Below are positions 17,826-25,929 of a DNA stretch of 64,000 nt, one piece after another. This DNA comes from Nocardia pseudobrasiliensis NBRC 108224 (GTDB taxonomy: Bacteria; Actinomycetota; Actinomycetes; Mycobacteriales; Mycobacteriaceae): contig NZ_BDBS01000052.1 in NCBI RefSeq assembly GCF_001613105.1, forward strand, positions 1 to 64,000. The letters run 5' to 3'. The stretch's first letter is position 1. Each line of letters begins with the position of its first letter. Position numbers and translations under genes: made by a program. Under the pieces are notes generated by a model. It made no database searches and was not told the origin of the DNA. It saw only the letters and a program-made list of their open reading frames with translations.

Positions 17826-18146
17826 ATGGACGTCGTAGCTGCCACTCCGGACGCGATTCGTCGATATGGGGACGCCTCGGCCGCCATGGCCACCACCGTG
17901 GCCACCGTGGGCGCGGTCGATCAGGGCGCGACCATGGCCGCCGCGGTGCCGGTCTTCGGACTGATCGGCCAGGACTTCCTGTTCTCCTTCGCCGGCGCCC
18001 AGGCCAATCACCTGTCCTCGGTGGCGGAACTGGCCGCCGTGCACGCCGGTACCGCGCTGACCGCCTACGAGGGCGCTGCCACCTACCAGTCGACCGACGA
18101 CGCGTCGGCGACGGAAGTGGGCGCGACGATGCACGACGAGCGATGA
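17826..18146 (+). CDS. EspC-like type VII secreted protein
   Basis: 106 aa, ATG start. A small two-helix protein. The N-terminal part (VVAATPDAIRRYGDASAAMATTV) and the C-terminal helix with AGTALTAYEGAATYQSTDDA fit the EspC/DUF2580 family of ESX-secreted proteins, which carry a Yxxx(D/E)-like export signal; YQSTD is such a motif here. Its stop overlaps the start of the next gene by ATGA. The espC/espA-like pairing parallels the mycobacterial espACD cluster, though inside the ESX locus itself. Confidence 0.75.
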   Translation: MDVVAATPDAIRRYGDASAAMATTVATVGAVDQGATMAAAVPVFGLIGQDFLFSFAGAQANHLSSVAELAAVHAGTALTAYEGAATYQSTDDASATEVGATMHDER

Positions 18147-19531
18147 GCGCACCGCTGGATCCCTCGGTCATGGATCTGCTGCGCGGCAGTGCCATGGCCC
18201 CCATGCTCGATCAGCCGATCGGCAAGGTGCTCCAGAATTTGGGGCTTCCGGCCCTGCCGGAACTGCCGCCCGCGCCGCCGCTGCCGGGTATGCCGCCGCT
18301 GCCGGTCATCGACCTCGGTCTGCTGATCAAGCCGCTGACGGATCTGTCCGCCGCGTTCGGCACCGGGCAGTTCCCGAGTCAGGGAGCGCCCGCACCCGCG
18401 CCGACGCAGCATGCGGTAGCACCCGCCCCCGAACAGGGTCCCGGCGCACCGCAGGGCGCGGCCGCCCCGGTGCCGCCGCCCGGTCAGACTCCGCCGATCG
18501 ATCCCACGCAGGCTTTGCAGGCCATCTCCACCGGTATGCAGACCGTGATGCAACTCGGCATGTCCGCACTGCAATTGGTGATGCAGCTCTGGCAGGGCCA
18601 GGGCGCGGAGCAGGCCGCCGCGAAACAGGGTGCGGCGCAGACGGATGCGGGTCATCTGGCCACCCAGAGCGGACAGCAGAAGCTGGTGCTCGGCGAGGCG
18701 TCCACCTCGGTGGCCACCGGCGCGGCCCTGATGACGGCCGTCATCGGCAAGTTCACCACCACCGCCGCGCTGACCGCGCCGTTTCTGGGCACGCCGCCCG
18801 GCGCGGCGTTCCTGATGGAGTCGGCGATCGAGAGCATCACCGAGGGGCTGGCCATCACCGCGAAGACGCGCGGCGAGATGACCATTCACTCGGCGAATAT
18901 GACGCATGCGGGCACCAAGGTGAAGGTGACCAACGCGCCCACGGGTGTGAAGTCGATGGAGGGTCTGCAGCAGTTGATGCAGCTGATCCAGCCGCTCGCC
19001 CAGGCCGCCACGACCGGTGCGCAGGCCGCGGCGAAGCTTTCGGCCGCCAACACCTCGCTGAGCGCGCCGAACTCGACCGAAAAGCCCACGGACAAGGCCC
19101 ATCTCGACACCCTGTCGGCAACGCACGGCGGTGGCGGGGTCGGCGGTGGTGGCGGTGGTGGCGGATTCAGCCCCATGGCAACGCCTTTGAGCCCCTTCAC
19201 CGGCACCCGGGTCGCGGGCGGAGTGGGCCCGATGACCGGCCCCTTCGGAACAGCCGCCGCGGCAACGGGTCCCGTCTCGGTCACCCCGACCTCGGCCGCG
19301 TCGACAGCCGCCTCTAGCCCGGGCATGATGCCCATGGGTGCGGGCGCCGCCGGAGCCGCCGGCCTGGGTATGCGCGGCGGGGGAACCTCCGATGCCGATC
19401 AAAACGCGAACCTGGTCACCTCCCAGCACGGTGACGAGGTCGTCGGTCCGATCGAGGGCGTCTCGGTGCCCGTGGTCGGAGCGGCAGGGCAGGCGACCGA
19501 ACCGCCGCCCGATAAGGAACTGACGCTTTAG
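18143..19531 (+). CDS. EspA/EspE-like putative ESX substrate, Pro- and Gly-rich
   Basis: 462 aa, ATG coupled (ATGA) to the EspC-like gene. N-terminus with a proline-rich segment (about 30-55), a Pro/Ala linker (70-125), then a helical core (about 125-310). The core has hydrophobic stretches near 190-235 (ALMTAVIGKFTTTAALTAPF) and a conserved-looking TAKTRGEMTIHSANMTHAGT. A Gly-rich stretch (about 330-345) and an Ala/Gly tail follow. The core resembles the EspA/EspE family of ESX-1 associated secreted proteins. Family membership is moderately supported; function is unknown. Confidence 0.65.
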   Translation: MSAPLDPSVMDLLRGSAMAPMLDQPIGKVLQNLGLPALPELPPAPPLPGMPPLPVIDLGLLIKPLTDLSAAFGTGQFPSQGAPAPAPTQHAVAPAPEQGPGAPQGAAAPVPPPGQTPPIDPTQALQAISTGMQTVMQLGMSALQLVMQLWQGQGAEQAAAKQGAAQTDAGHLATQSGQQKLVLGEASTSVATGAALMTAVIGKFTTTAALTAPFLGTPPGAAFLMESAIESITEGLAITAKTRGEMTIHSANMTHAGTKVKVTNAPTGVKSMEGLQQLMQLIQPLAQAATTGAQAAAKLSAANTSLSAPNSTEKPTDKAHLDTLSATHGGGGVGGGGGGGGFSPMATPLSPFTGTRVAGGVGPMTGPFGTAAAATGPVSVTPTSAASTAASSPGMMPMGAGAAGAAGLGMRGGGTSDADQNANLVTSQHGDEVVGPIEGVSVPVVGAAGQATEPPPDKELTL

Positions 19532-19566
19532 CTGTGCGATAGCTTGATCCGATAAGTGAGGTTGTC

Positions 19567-19896
19567 ATGGCCGAGACTGCGAATTTCGCGGGCGTGTACT
19601 TCGATCCGGCGTCGGCCACCGATGCCGCCACCCGCCTGGACGCCCTGGCTCAGCGGCTGGAAGACGAATTGCGCCAGAATCAGTCGAACCTGACCGTTCC
19701 GGCGGCCGGTGCCGACGAGGTGTCCGGGCGCGCGGCCCAGACGATGAACGGCGTCGCCGACTCGTTCGCCGAGAGCGTCAGCGCCGGCATTCTCGAGCTG
19801 CGCAAACTGGCCGCCTCACTGCGTGCCCAGGTGACGCACGTCGGCCAGGTGGAAAGCGACACCGCGGCGGCGCTCGGCGCGAATCGCGCGGTGTGA
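19567..19896 (+). CDS. PE-like ESX substrate
   Basis: 109 aa, ATG. An all-helical two-helix protein: ASATDAATRLDALAQRLEDELRQNQ, a turn, then a second long helix ending AAALGANRAV. This is the size and topology of a bare PE domain. It overlaps the following PPE-like gene by GTGA and is thus the PE half of a co-folded PE-PPE pair recognised by the downstream EspG. The tail lacks an obvious YxxxD/E motif, so the export signal may sit in the partner or be divergent. Confidence 0.75.
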   Translation: MAETANFAGVYFDPASATDAATRLDALAQRLEDELRQNQSNLTVPAAGADEVSGRAAQTMNGVADSFAESVSAGILELRKLAASLRAQVTHVGQVESDTAAALGANRAV

Positions 19897-20900
19897 GTGA
19901 AGTACCCGAGGGCATCGGCATGATCGAACCACCGCGGACCGGGTTCACCGGCGTCGTCTGGGAGGCACGGGAAGCAGGCAAGCTTGCCCAGGACCTCACC
20001 ACCGGCGCCGGTCCGGTCCCCATGGCCGAAGCCGGTGCCGCGTGGACCCGTCTGGCCGCCGGATTCGGCGCGGCCGCAGTGGAATACGAGGTCATCCTCA
20101 CCCAGCTGCGCGGCGCGTGGCAGTCCAGCGCGAGCGACGGTGTGCACGAACGGATCACCGCGCTGCGAGACTGGTTGCGCGACACCGCCGGCGCCGCGAC
20201 CAATAACGCGGTCCGCTCCGAGGCGCAGGCCGCAGCCTACGAACTGGCGCGGCTGACCATGCCCAATGCCGCGGAAATCGCTGCGATCGAGGCGGTTCAG
20301 CGCACGATGGAGTCGATCGGCGCCGCCCTGGGCGCTCCGATCAAGGCCGTCGCCGCGGCGACCGATACCGATGCCGACGCGGCCAAAGCCACCGCCTCGC
20401 GGGTCATGCGCACCTACGAGGCGGCCACCGAACCGCTGGCCATTCCGTGGACGCACGCCAATCCGCCGGTGCTCACCGCCGGTACCTCACTGGCCGCCGA
20501 ACAGGGTGGACCCGCGATCGAACCGGCCTCGGCCACAACGGGTCTGCCCGCGATGCCGGCCATGCCCGGCGGATTTCCGGGTGGGTTCACCATGCCCGCG
20601 CCGGTCAAGACCGCCTACCGCGCCCCGCTCGCCGTGCAGGCGGGCGAGGTCACGGAAGTGCCTGTCACACAGCCGGTCTCGAACTCCTCGCCGTACTCCT
20701 CGACCGTTCCCGGTGCGCCGATGTCGGGTGCGGCGGGCGGCGCGCCCGTGCAGAACGAAGAGGAACACCGCGCGGGAATCGTGGTCGAGGGCGCGGACGC
20801 GATCGGACTCGAGGGCGGAATCGTCAGTGCGCCCGCGGTTCTCGGCGCGCCGTCGGCGGAATCCGCGGCACCGCAGCGCGAAACCGGTACGGGGGCGTAA
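19893..20900 (+). CDS. PPE-like ESX substrate
   Basis: 335 aa from GTG at 19893, translationally coupled to the PE-like gene. The first ~190 residues are helical. A PPRTGFTGVVWEAREAGKLAQDL start recalls the PPE N-terminus (stated here only in parts: PPRTGF at 10-15). The WQSS turn (about residue 74) marks the helical hairpin typical of PPE/WXG proteins. The remaining ~145 residues are Pro/Ala/Gly-rich and probably disordered. Predicted to dimerise with the PE-like protein and be escorted by EspG encoded at 20900. Confidence 0.78.
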   Translation: MSEVPEGIGMIEPPRTGFTGVVWEAREAGKLAQDLTTGAGPVPMAEAGAAWTRLAAGFGAAAVEYEVILTQLRGAWQSSASDGVHERITALRDWLRDTAGAATNNAVRSEAQAAAYELARLTMPNAAEIAAIEAVQRTMESIGAALGAPIKAVAAATDTDADAAKATASRVMRTYEAATEPLAIPWTHANPPVLTAGTSLAAEQGGPAIEPASATTGLPAMPAMPGGFPGGFTMPAPVKTAYRAPLAVQAGEVTEVPVTQPVSNSSPYSSTVPGAPMSGAAGGAPVQNEEEHRAGIVVEGADAIGLEGGIVSAPAVLGAPSAESAAPQRETGTGA

Positions 20901-21706
20901 TGGCGACCCTCACCAATGACGAGCTGTTCGCGGTGGCCCAGCGGATGAATGTGCAGACCCTGCCGTTGGTCCTCGCGGTATCGCCCGGACAGGATTCCTA
21001 CGACGAATGGACCGCGGCCCAGGAGCGCGCGGTCACACGGCTCACCGATACGGGCGTATTCGACTCCTACGGTGAGGTGGAACCCGATCTGGCGCTGGCG
21101 TTGTACGCGCTGACCCAGCCCGAGCGGGAACTCGTCGCGCGCATCTTCGTGACCGACGGCGACCAGCCCGCCCGGACCGTGCGGGTCTCGGTCGTGCGGC
21201 GCGGCGAACAGCACGCGTTCGCGGTGCGCGACGGCGACAGCTACGAGATCCAGGCGGTGTGGGCCGACGGTTCGGGAACCGCGCTGGCCCGGCCCATCCT
21301 GTCGGCATTGGGTGCGTGCGCCCCGGCGCAGATCGAGAGTTTCAGTGCGCTGTCGGAGGATCTGAGCGAGCGACTCGACGCGGCGAACTCCGCCTCCGAG
21401 TACGCCGACGCCCTCTACGCCCTCGGCGTGCCGGATCGCGATGCGACCGTGCTGGGGATGGCCTTCGACAGTTGCCATGCGTTCGCCGAAATCGTGGCCT
21501 ATGCCCACGACGACGGCATCGCCACGAGAACGTCCGGTGCGGTCGTCGTGTACGACACCGGCCGCGGCCGGATCGTCGCCGTTCCGGGGCTCGCCTCGGA
21601 TCAGCGCGTCTGGTCCACCGTCACACCGGGTACCGATCACCGGATCGCCCAGGCGATTTCGGCGCTGATCGAATTGCTGCCCGGGGGGAGGTGGCTGCCA
21701 CCGTAA
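20900..21706 (+). CDS. espG: EspG-family ESX secretion chaperone (second copy)
   Basis: 268 aa. The ATG at 20900 overlaps the TAA of the PPE-like gene (TAATG), which fixes the start; the frame stays open far upstream but only as a shadow. Features: LTNDELFAVAQRMN at the N-terminus, central strands (RTVRVSVVRRGEQHAFAVRD), and C-terminal helix and strand segments (SGAVVVYDTGRGRIVAVP) as in EspG. Its place right after PE-PPE fits a dedicated chaperone. It differs clearly from the copy at 14012, suggesting separate clients. Confidence 0.8.
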   Translation: MATLTNDELFAVAQRMNVQTLPLVLAVSPGQDSYDEWTAAQERAVTRLTDTGVFDSYGEVEPDLALALYALTQPERELVARIFVTDGDQPARTVRVSVVRRGEQHAFAVRDGDSYEIQAVWADGSGTALARPILSALGACAPAQIESFSALSEDLSERLDAANSASEYADALYALGVPDRDATVLGMAFDSCHAFAEIVAYAHDDGIATRTSGAVVVYDTGRGRIVAVPGLASDQRVWSTVTPGTDHRIAQAISALIELLPGGRWLPP

Positions 21707-21792
21707 ACGACTCCGATCCAGACGTGGTTTCCCCGTTCCGGTGGGGCCGCACCGATATCTATCTCAACAAACAATCACGAAAGGTCTGAGCA

Positions 21793-22116
21793 ATGGCAGG
21801 CGCAGTAGGTGTAGAAGAGGGTGGCGTAGCCAAGGTCGTCTCCAATATGGAGACCGCGATCAACAACCTTCGCACGTCCGTGAAGGCGATCGACGATGCC
21901 TCCCAGGCTGTCCGGCGTGGCTGGAAGGGTGACGCCAACGACGAGTTCATGAAGGTCTCGAAGGACTGGGACGACGAGGCCATCGCGCTGAACAAGAAGC
22001 TCGACGAGCTGCAGCAGGCGGTCAACACGGGTAAGTCCACCATCGTGAACATGGACCAGGGCGGCCTGGGCGGCGGCGGGTCCACCGGTGGTGGCGGCGG
22101 CTACACCAACCTCTGA
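21793..22116 (+). CDS. WXG100-family Esx protein (CFP-10/EsxB-like)
   Basis: 107 aa, ATG with AAAGG upstream. A helix-turn-helix hairpin with the WKG turn in RRGWKGDANDEF (about residue 44), an 80-residue core and a short Gly-rich tail ending GGGGGYTNL. WXG100 proteins are small heterodimeric ESX substrates. The next gene, 47 bp downstream, supplies the likely partner. The C-terminus lacks a clear YxxxD/E signal. The pair sits between the substrate operons and the ecc core genes, as in mycobacterial ESX loci. Confidence 0.92.
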   Translation: MAGAVGVEEGGVAKVVSNMETAINNLRTSVKAIDDASQAVRRGWKGDANDEFMKVSKDWDDEAIALNKKLDELQQAVNTGKSTIVNMDQGGLGGGGSTGGGGGYTNL

Positions 22117-22163
22117 TTCCGCTGTTCCGCAGCGATACTCACAGTCGACCAAAGGATTAGAGC

Positions 22164-22457
22164 ATGACAATTCTTTATGATCCCGCCGCGATGAACGAGC
22201 TGTTCAACGAGCTCCAGACGCACGGTGGCAAGATGAAGGGCGAAAAGGAGGCGCTGGAGAGCGCAGCCAACGATTTCCGCGCCAACCTGCAGGGTGACAA
22301 GGCGATCGAAGCCTTCAATACCGCGCACACCCACACGACGACGGAACTGTCCGACACCCTGGAAAAGCTGGACCGGCTCGCCGCCTCGGTCGAGAACGCG
22401 CTGAACCGCGCGCTCGAGGCCGACGGCAAAGTCGGCGACGGCTTCGCGGGTTTCTGA
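22164..22457 (+). CDS. WXG100-family Esx protein (ESAT-6-like partner), W replaced by L
   Basis: 97 aa, ATG with AAAGGA 6 nt upstream. The usual helical hairpin length and heptad pattern. At the turn the sequence is NLQGDKAIEAF, so the Trp of WxG is a Leu. Such LxG variants occur in Esx heterodimer partners. It is encoded directly behind the WKG-bearing protein and probably pairs with it. A strong hairpin 18 bp past the stop ends the operon. Confidence 0.88.
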   Translation: MTILYDPAAMNELFNELQTHGGKMKGEKEALESAANDFRANLQGDKAIEAFNTAHTHTTTELSDTLEKLDRLAASVENALNRALEADGKVGDGFAGF

Positions 22458-22475
22458 TTTCACGAATTCGCCACG

Positions 22476-22509
22476 AACGGCCGGTCGGGATTCCTTCCGA
22501 CCGGCCGTT
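22476..22509. terminator. Strong bidirectional hairpin between esx operon and eccE
   Basis: A 13-bp perfect stem, AACGGCCGGTCGG (22476-22488) with CCGACCGGCCGTT (22497-22509), with an 8-nt loop and then GTCGTTTATT. It sits between convergent genes (esx pair on plus, eccE on minus) and can serve both. Confidence 0.8.
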
Positions 22510-22525
22510 GTCGTTTATTACCGAA

Positions 22526-24325
22526 TTACCGCGAGGCGACCAGAGATTCGCCGATGTATTGCATTTCCTCGGGCGTGGTTACCATATGCACGGTCGCACT
22601 CGCCGCGGGTGTGCTGACGGTGATGAGATTCGGCGTCGCCGGATCCTGCCGCAGCGTGACATCGGCGTGGAACGGCACCGCGGGTACGTGCGGATCGTGC
22701 ACATAGAGGATGGTCGCGCCACCGGGCAGGGCGGCCGGGGCGATCCCGTCGAACACCACGACGGTGGTCTGCGGATAGGGCGCGCCGGGCTGCGCGGGCG
22801 GCATCGGGGGATGATGACTGGCACCGGCCGAACGCGGCGCCAGCGAAAGCGCGTGCGGCGCATTGACACCCGCCACCATGGTGTTCCACGCCTCGGGCCG
22901 TGCGGTGTGTACGACCGTATGCGCGCCCAGCGCGATGGCCCGCAGCACCACCTGCTGAGCGAGGTCCAGCGCGCCGATCACCTCCAGATGCCGGGTGCCC
23001 TCACCGATCAGCGGCACCGCGATGGCCCGGCCGGTGTTGTCGGCCCCGATGAGCTGACCGCACCCCGCGGTGGGCACGGTCATCTCCGCCAAAGCGTCCA
23101 GGGGACCGCGGTTTTCCTCGCCCGGTACCCGGGTCGGTGTGCCGATCGGCAGGGTGTCCATCAGGGCGCGCAACTGCTGGCCGGGCAGGCGCCGCAGACC
23201 TTCGACCGGCGGGTTGTCGGGCTCGTGCACCGTATCGATGCGGACCACCGCGGTGAGCGCGATCGAGGCGGGGGCGTCGCGGTCACCGGGACGCGGCTCG
23301 ATCGGCCGCAGCCGCAGCGTGATCGTCGTCGACAGGCTCGGTGCGGCCCACAGCTCGCTGAAGCCGCGCGAGCCGATCAGCTCCTTGCCGATGGCGTAGC
23401 TGGTGAGGTGAATTCCCTCGTACTGCAACGAGGTCGGGGTCTCGGTGAGCTTGTCCAGTGCCACGCCGCGCGACATCTGGCGCACCGCGGCATTGATCTC
23501 ACCGGCGGTCAGCACCGCGGTGGTGATATCGCGGGCGGCCAGGCGATTGGCGACGCGCCGGGTCGCGATGATGGCCGTGCGCAGCGCGCCGCCGCCGCTG
23601 CCGCCGCGATTGTCCACCGCCTCGGCATTGGCCAGCGGATCCAGCCGCAGCACCAGCCACACCGTACGGCGGGCGATCGCGGGCAGCGGGCCCAGAATGC
23701 GGTCGTAGAGCCAGCCCACCGGCCCGTTGCTCGCGGTGCGGGCGCCGGTGCTGATGATGTCGATCGACGACAGCGTGATGTCGAATTGGGTGAGGCTACC
23801 GGCGATTTCGGCCAGCGGCAGCATCTGCTCGGTGCCCAGCGTCCCGGGCCGCAGGAAGGTCATGGTGTCCGGCGGCGGCTCGATGCGCAGCATGGTGACC
23901 ACATGGTCGCCGTCCCAGCGCACGCCGTAGCTGCCGCCCTCGGGCAGCGGCACGTCGAAGGGCTGGGCGGGTTCGGCGCTGGGATCGTGGCGCATGCGGT
24001 ACAGCCGGAAGGTCAAGCCCGCGGCCACCATTCCCGCGAGCGAGCGCGGGGTCTTGCGGCGGACCGGGCTCAGGCCGAGCAGTACGACCGCGACGCCGAT
24101 CGCCGCGATGGCCCACAGCGGCAGATCGAAGACCGTCGCCACCCAGGTGGCCAGGGCCGCCAGCAGCAGGACCGGCACCACGACCGCCAGCGGGAAATCG
24201 CGGAACAGCCAGAAATCCTCATCGCGCAGCGCCGCATGCGATCGCGGGGCCCGGGCCGGCGTCGCACCCTCGGGAATAGTGGATTCGGGACGCGGCCCGG
24301 TGTACACGATCGCTTCTTCGACCAC
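22526..24325 (-). CDS. eccE: Type VII secretion membrane protein EccE
   Basis: 599 aa, ATG start. Two adjacent membrane segments near the N-terminus (about residues 44-90) and then a large soluble domain. EccE is the peripheral membrane subunit of ESX-1/2/3/5-type channels. The motif GCGQLIGAD in the second half and the LRL-rich strand pattern are shared with the EccE at 53438 (GCGQLIGSD), supporting the call. It diverges from eccB with about 110 bp between them. Confidence 0.87.
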   Translation of the reverse strand: MVEEAIVYTGPRPESTIPEGATPARAPRSHAALRDEDFWLFRDFPLAVVVPVLLLAALATWVATVFDLPLWAIAAIGVAVVLLGLSPVRRKTPRSLAGMVAAGLTFRLYRMRHDPSAEPAQPFDVPLPEGGSYGVRWDGDHVVTMLRIEPPPDTMTFLRPGTLGTEQMLPLAEIAGSLTQFDITLSSIDIISTGARTASNGPVGWLYDRILGPLPAIARRTVWLVLRLDPLANAEAVDNRGGSGGGALRTAIIATRRVANRLAARDITTAVLTAGEINAAVRQMSRGVALDKLTETPTSLQYEGIHLTSYAIGKELIGSRGFSELWAAPSLSTTITLRLRPIEPRPGDRDAPASIALTAVVRIDTVHEPDNPPVEGLRRLPGQQLRALMDTLPIGTPTRVPGEENRGPLDALAEMTVPTAGCGQLIGADNTGRAIAVPLIGEGTRHLEVIGALDLAQQVVLRAIALGAHTVVHTARPEAWNTMVAGVNAPHALSLAPRSAGASHHPPMPPAQPGAPYPQTTVVVFDGIAPAALPGGATILYVHDPHVPAVPFHADVTLRQDPATPNLITVSTPAASATVHMVTTPEEMQYIGESLVASR

Positions 24326-24435
24326 GGTTACCGGTCTTTCGCAGTGTCGTTCATAGTGGCTCGGTGGATAACCTTACCGGTACCACATAGTCTTTTCTGG
24401 TCGCGTCGAAAGTTTCAGCGTTCGAGGGAGTTCCG

Positions 24436-25929
24436 GTGCCCGCACAGTTGACCACCAGACAGCAGGTCAATGGATACCGTTTCCTGCTGCGACGGCTCGA
24501 TCACGCCATGATCCGCCGGGATGTGCGGATGCTGCACGATCCCATGCGCTCGCAATCCCGCTCGCTGATCATCGGGGCCATTCTGGGCCTGCTGGTGGTC
24601 GCCGGGGCCGCGATTCTGGCATTTCTGCGGCCGCAGGGCGCGGTCGGTGATGCCCATATTGTCATGGGCAAGGACAGCGGCGCGCTCTATGTCGTGGTGA
24701 AGGATCAGAGCGGTAATGCCACGCTGCATCCGGTGCTGAATCTCGCGTCGGCGCGGCTGATCAGCGGTAGCAATGAGCAGCCGACTTCGGTGAAGGACAA
24801 CAAACTCGGTTCGATGGCGCGCGGTCCGCTGCTGGGCATTCCCGGCGCACCGGTCGCGCTGCCCGGATCCGCGCAGGGCGGGCGCTCGGATTGGACGCTG
24901 TGCGAATCGGTGACGCTGTCGTCGACGGGTGCGCTCACCTCCGGTGCGAGCACCTCGACCACCGTGATCGCCGGAAGCCCCGAGCTGGGCGAGCGGGTGC
25001 GCGCGGCCGGTCCGAGTGAGGCGGTGCTGATCAAGCACGGCGACAAGTCGTATCTGGTCTACGACGGTAAGCGGGCCGAGGTGGACACCGGCAATTCGGT
25101 GATCGCCCGCACCCTCGGCCTGACCGCGCGCGCGGCCCGGCCCGGCGGTACGGGTCTGCTGGACGCGGCCGTATCGGTGCCCCCGCTGGCCGCCCCGACC
25201 ATCCCGCAGGCCGGTGCGCCCGGCCCGGGGCGCTTGTCGAATGTGCCGGTGGGCGGCGTGATCTCGATGAACGGAATCGGCGGCCGATCGGATCTGTACG
25301 TGGTACTGGCCAATGGCGTGCAGCGGATCGGACCGTTCACCGCGCAGCTGCTGCGCAATGCGGATTCGCACGGTATGAGCGAGATCAAGACCGTGCCGCC
25401 GGATGTGCTCGACGGCGTGCCCGCGGTCAACGATCTGCAGATCGCGCATTTCCCCACCGACATCCCGAAGGTGATCACCGCCGAGGAGGCCCCTGTGGCC
25501 TGCGTGAGCTGGGACAAGACCGCGGGTGTCGTCTCGCCGCAGAAGCAGGCCGATCCGACCGACCGCGCCGATGTGTCGCTGCTGGTGGGTTCGCGCCTGC
25601 CGCTGGCGGATTCGGCCAAACCGGTGAAGTTGGTCACCGCCGCGGGCGGCGGCGATCACGTCGACAGCGTCTACGTGCGCCCGTCCACCGGCGAATTCGT
25701 GCAGACCACCGGTATGGAGGCGGGCAGCGTCCGCCGCGACAGCCTGTTCTACGTGGGCGACAACGGCATTCGCTACGGCATCCCCGATATGAAGACCGCC
25801 GAGGTGCTCGGCCTCGGCTCCAGCCCCCACCTCGCCCCGTGGGCGATCGTGGGTCAGCTGGTGCCGGGACCGACGCTGTCCCCGAAGGACGCGCTGGTCA
25901 GCTACGACACATTGCCGCCAGCGCGTTAG
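24436..25929 (+). CDS. eccB: Type VII secretion protein EccB
   Basis: 497 aa from GTG at 24436 (GAGGGA upstream). The N-terminus has TTRQQVNGYRFLLRRLDHA and RRDVRMLHDPMR, hallmarks of EccB, then one membrane segment (about 44-64). The long extracytoplasmic domain begins with RPQGAVGDAHIVMGKDSGALY. EccB sits in the inner-membrane complex and reaches into the periplasm. The stop is flush against the stop of convergent eccA (25929/25930). Confidence 0.95.
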   Translation: MPAQLTTRQQVNGYRFLLRRLDHAMIRRDVRMLHDPMRSQSRSLIIGAILGLLVVAGAAILAFLRPQGAVGDAHIVMGKDSGALYVVVKDQSGNATLHPVLNLASARLISGSNEQPTSVKDNKLGSMARGPLLGIPGAPVALPGSAQGGRSDWTLCESVTLSSTGALTSGASTSTTVIAGSPELGERVRAAGPSEAVLIKHGDKSYLVYDGKRAEVDTGNSVIARTLGLTARAARPGGTGLLDAAVSVPPLAAPTIPQAGAPGPGRLSNVPVGGVISMNGIGGRSDLYVVLANGVQRIGPFTAQLLRNADSHGMSEIKTVPPDVLDGVPAVNDLQIAHFPTDIPKVITAEEAPVACVSWDKTAGVVSPQKQADPTDRADVSLLVGSRLPLADSAKPVKLVTAAGGGDHVDSVYVRPSTGEFVQTTGMEAGSVRRDSLFYVGDNGIRYGIPDMKTAEVLGLGSSPHLAPWAIVGQLVPGPTLSPKDALVSYDTLPPAR

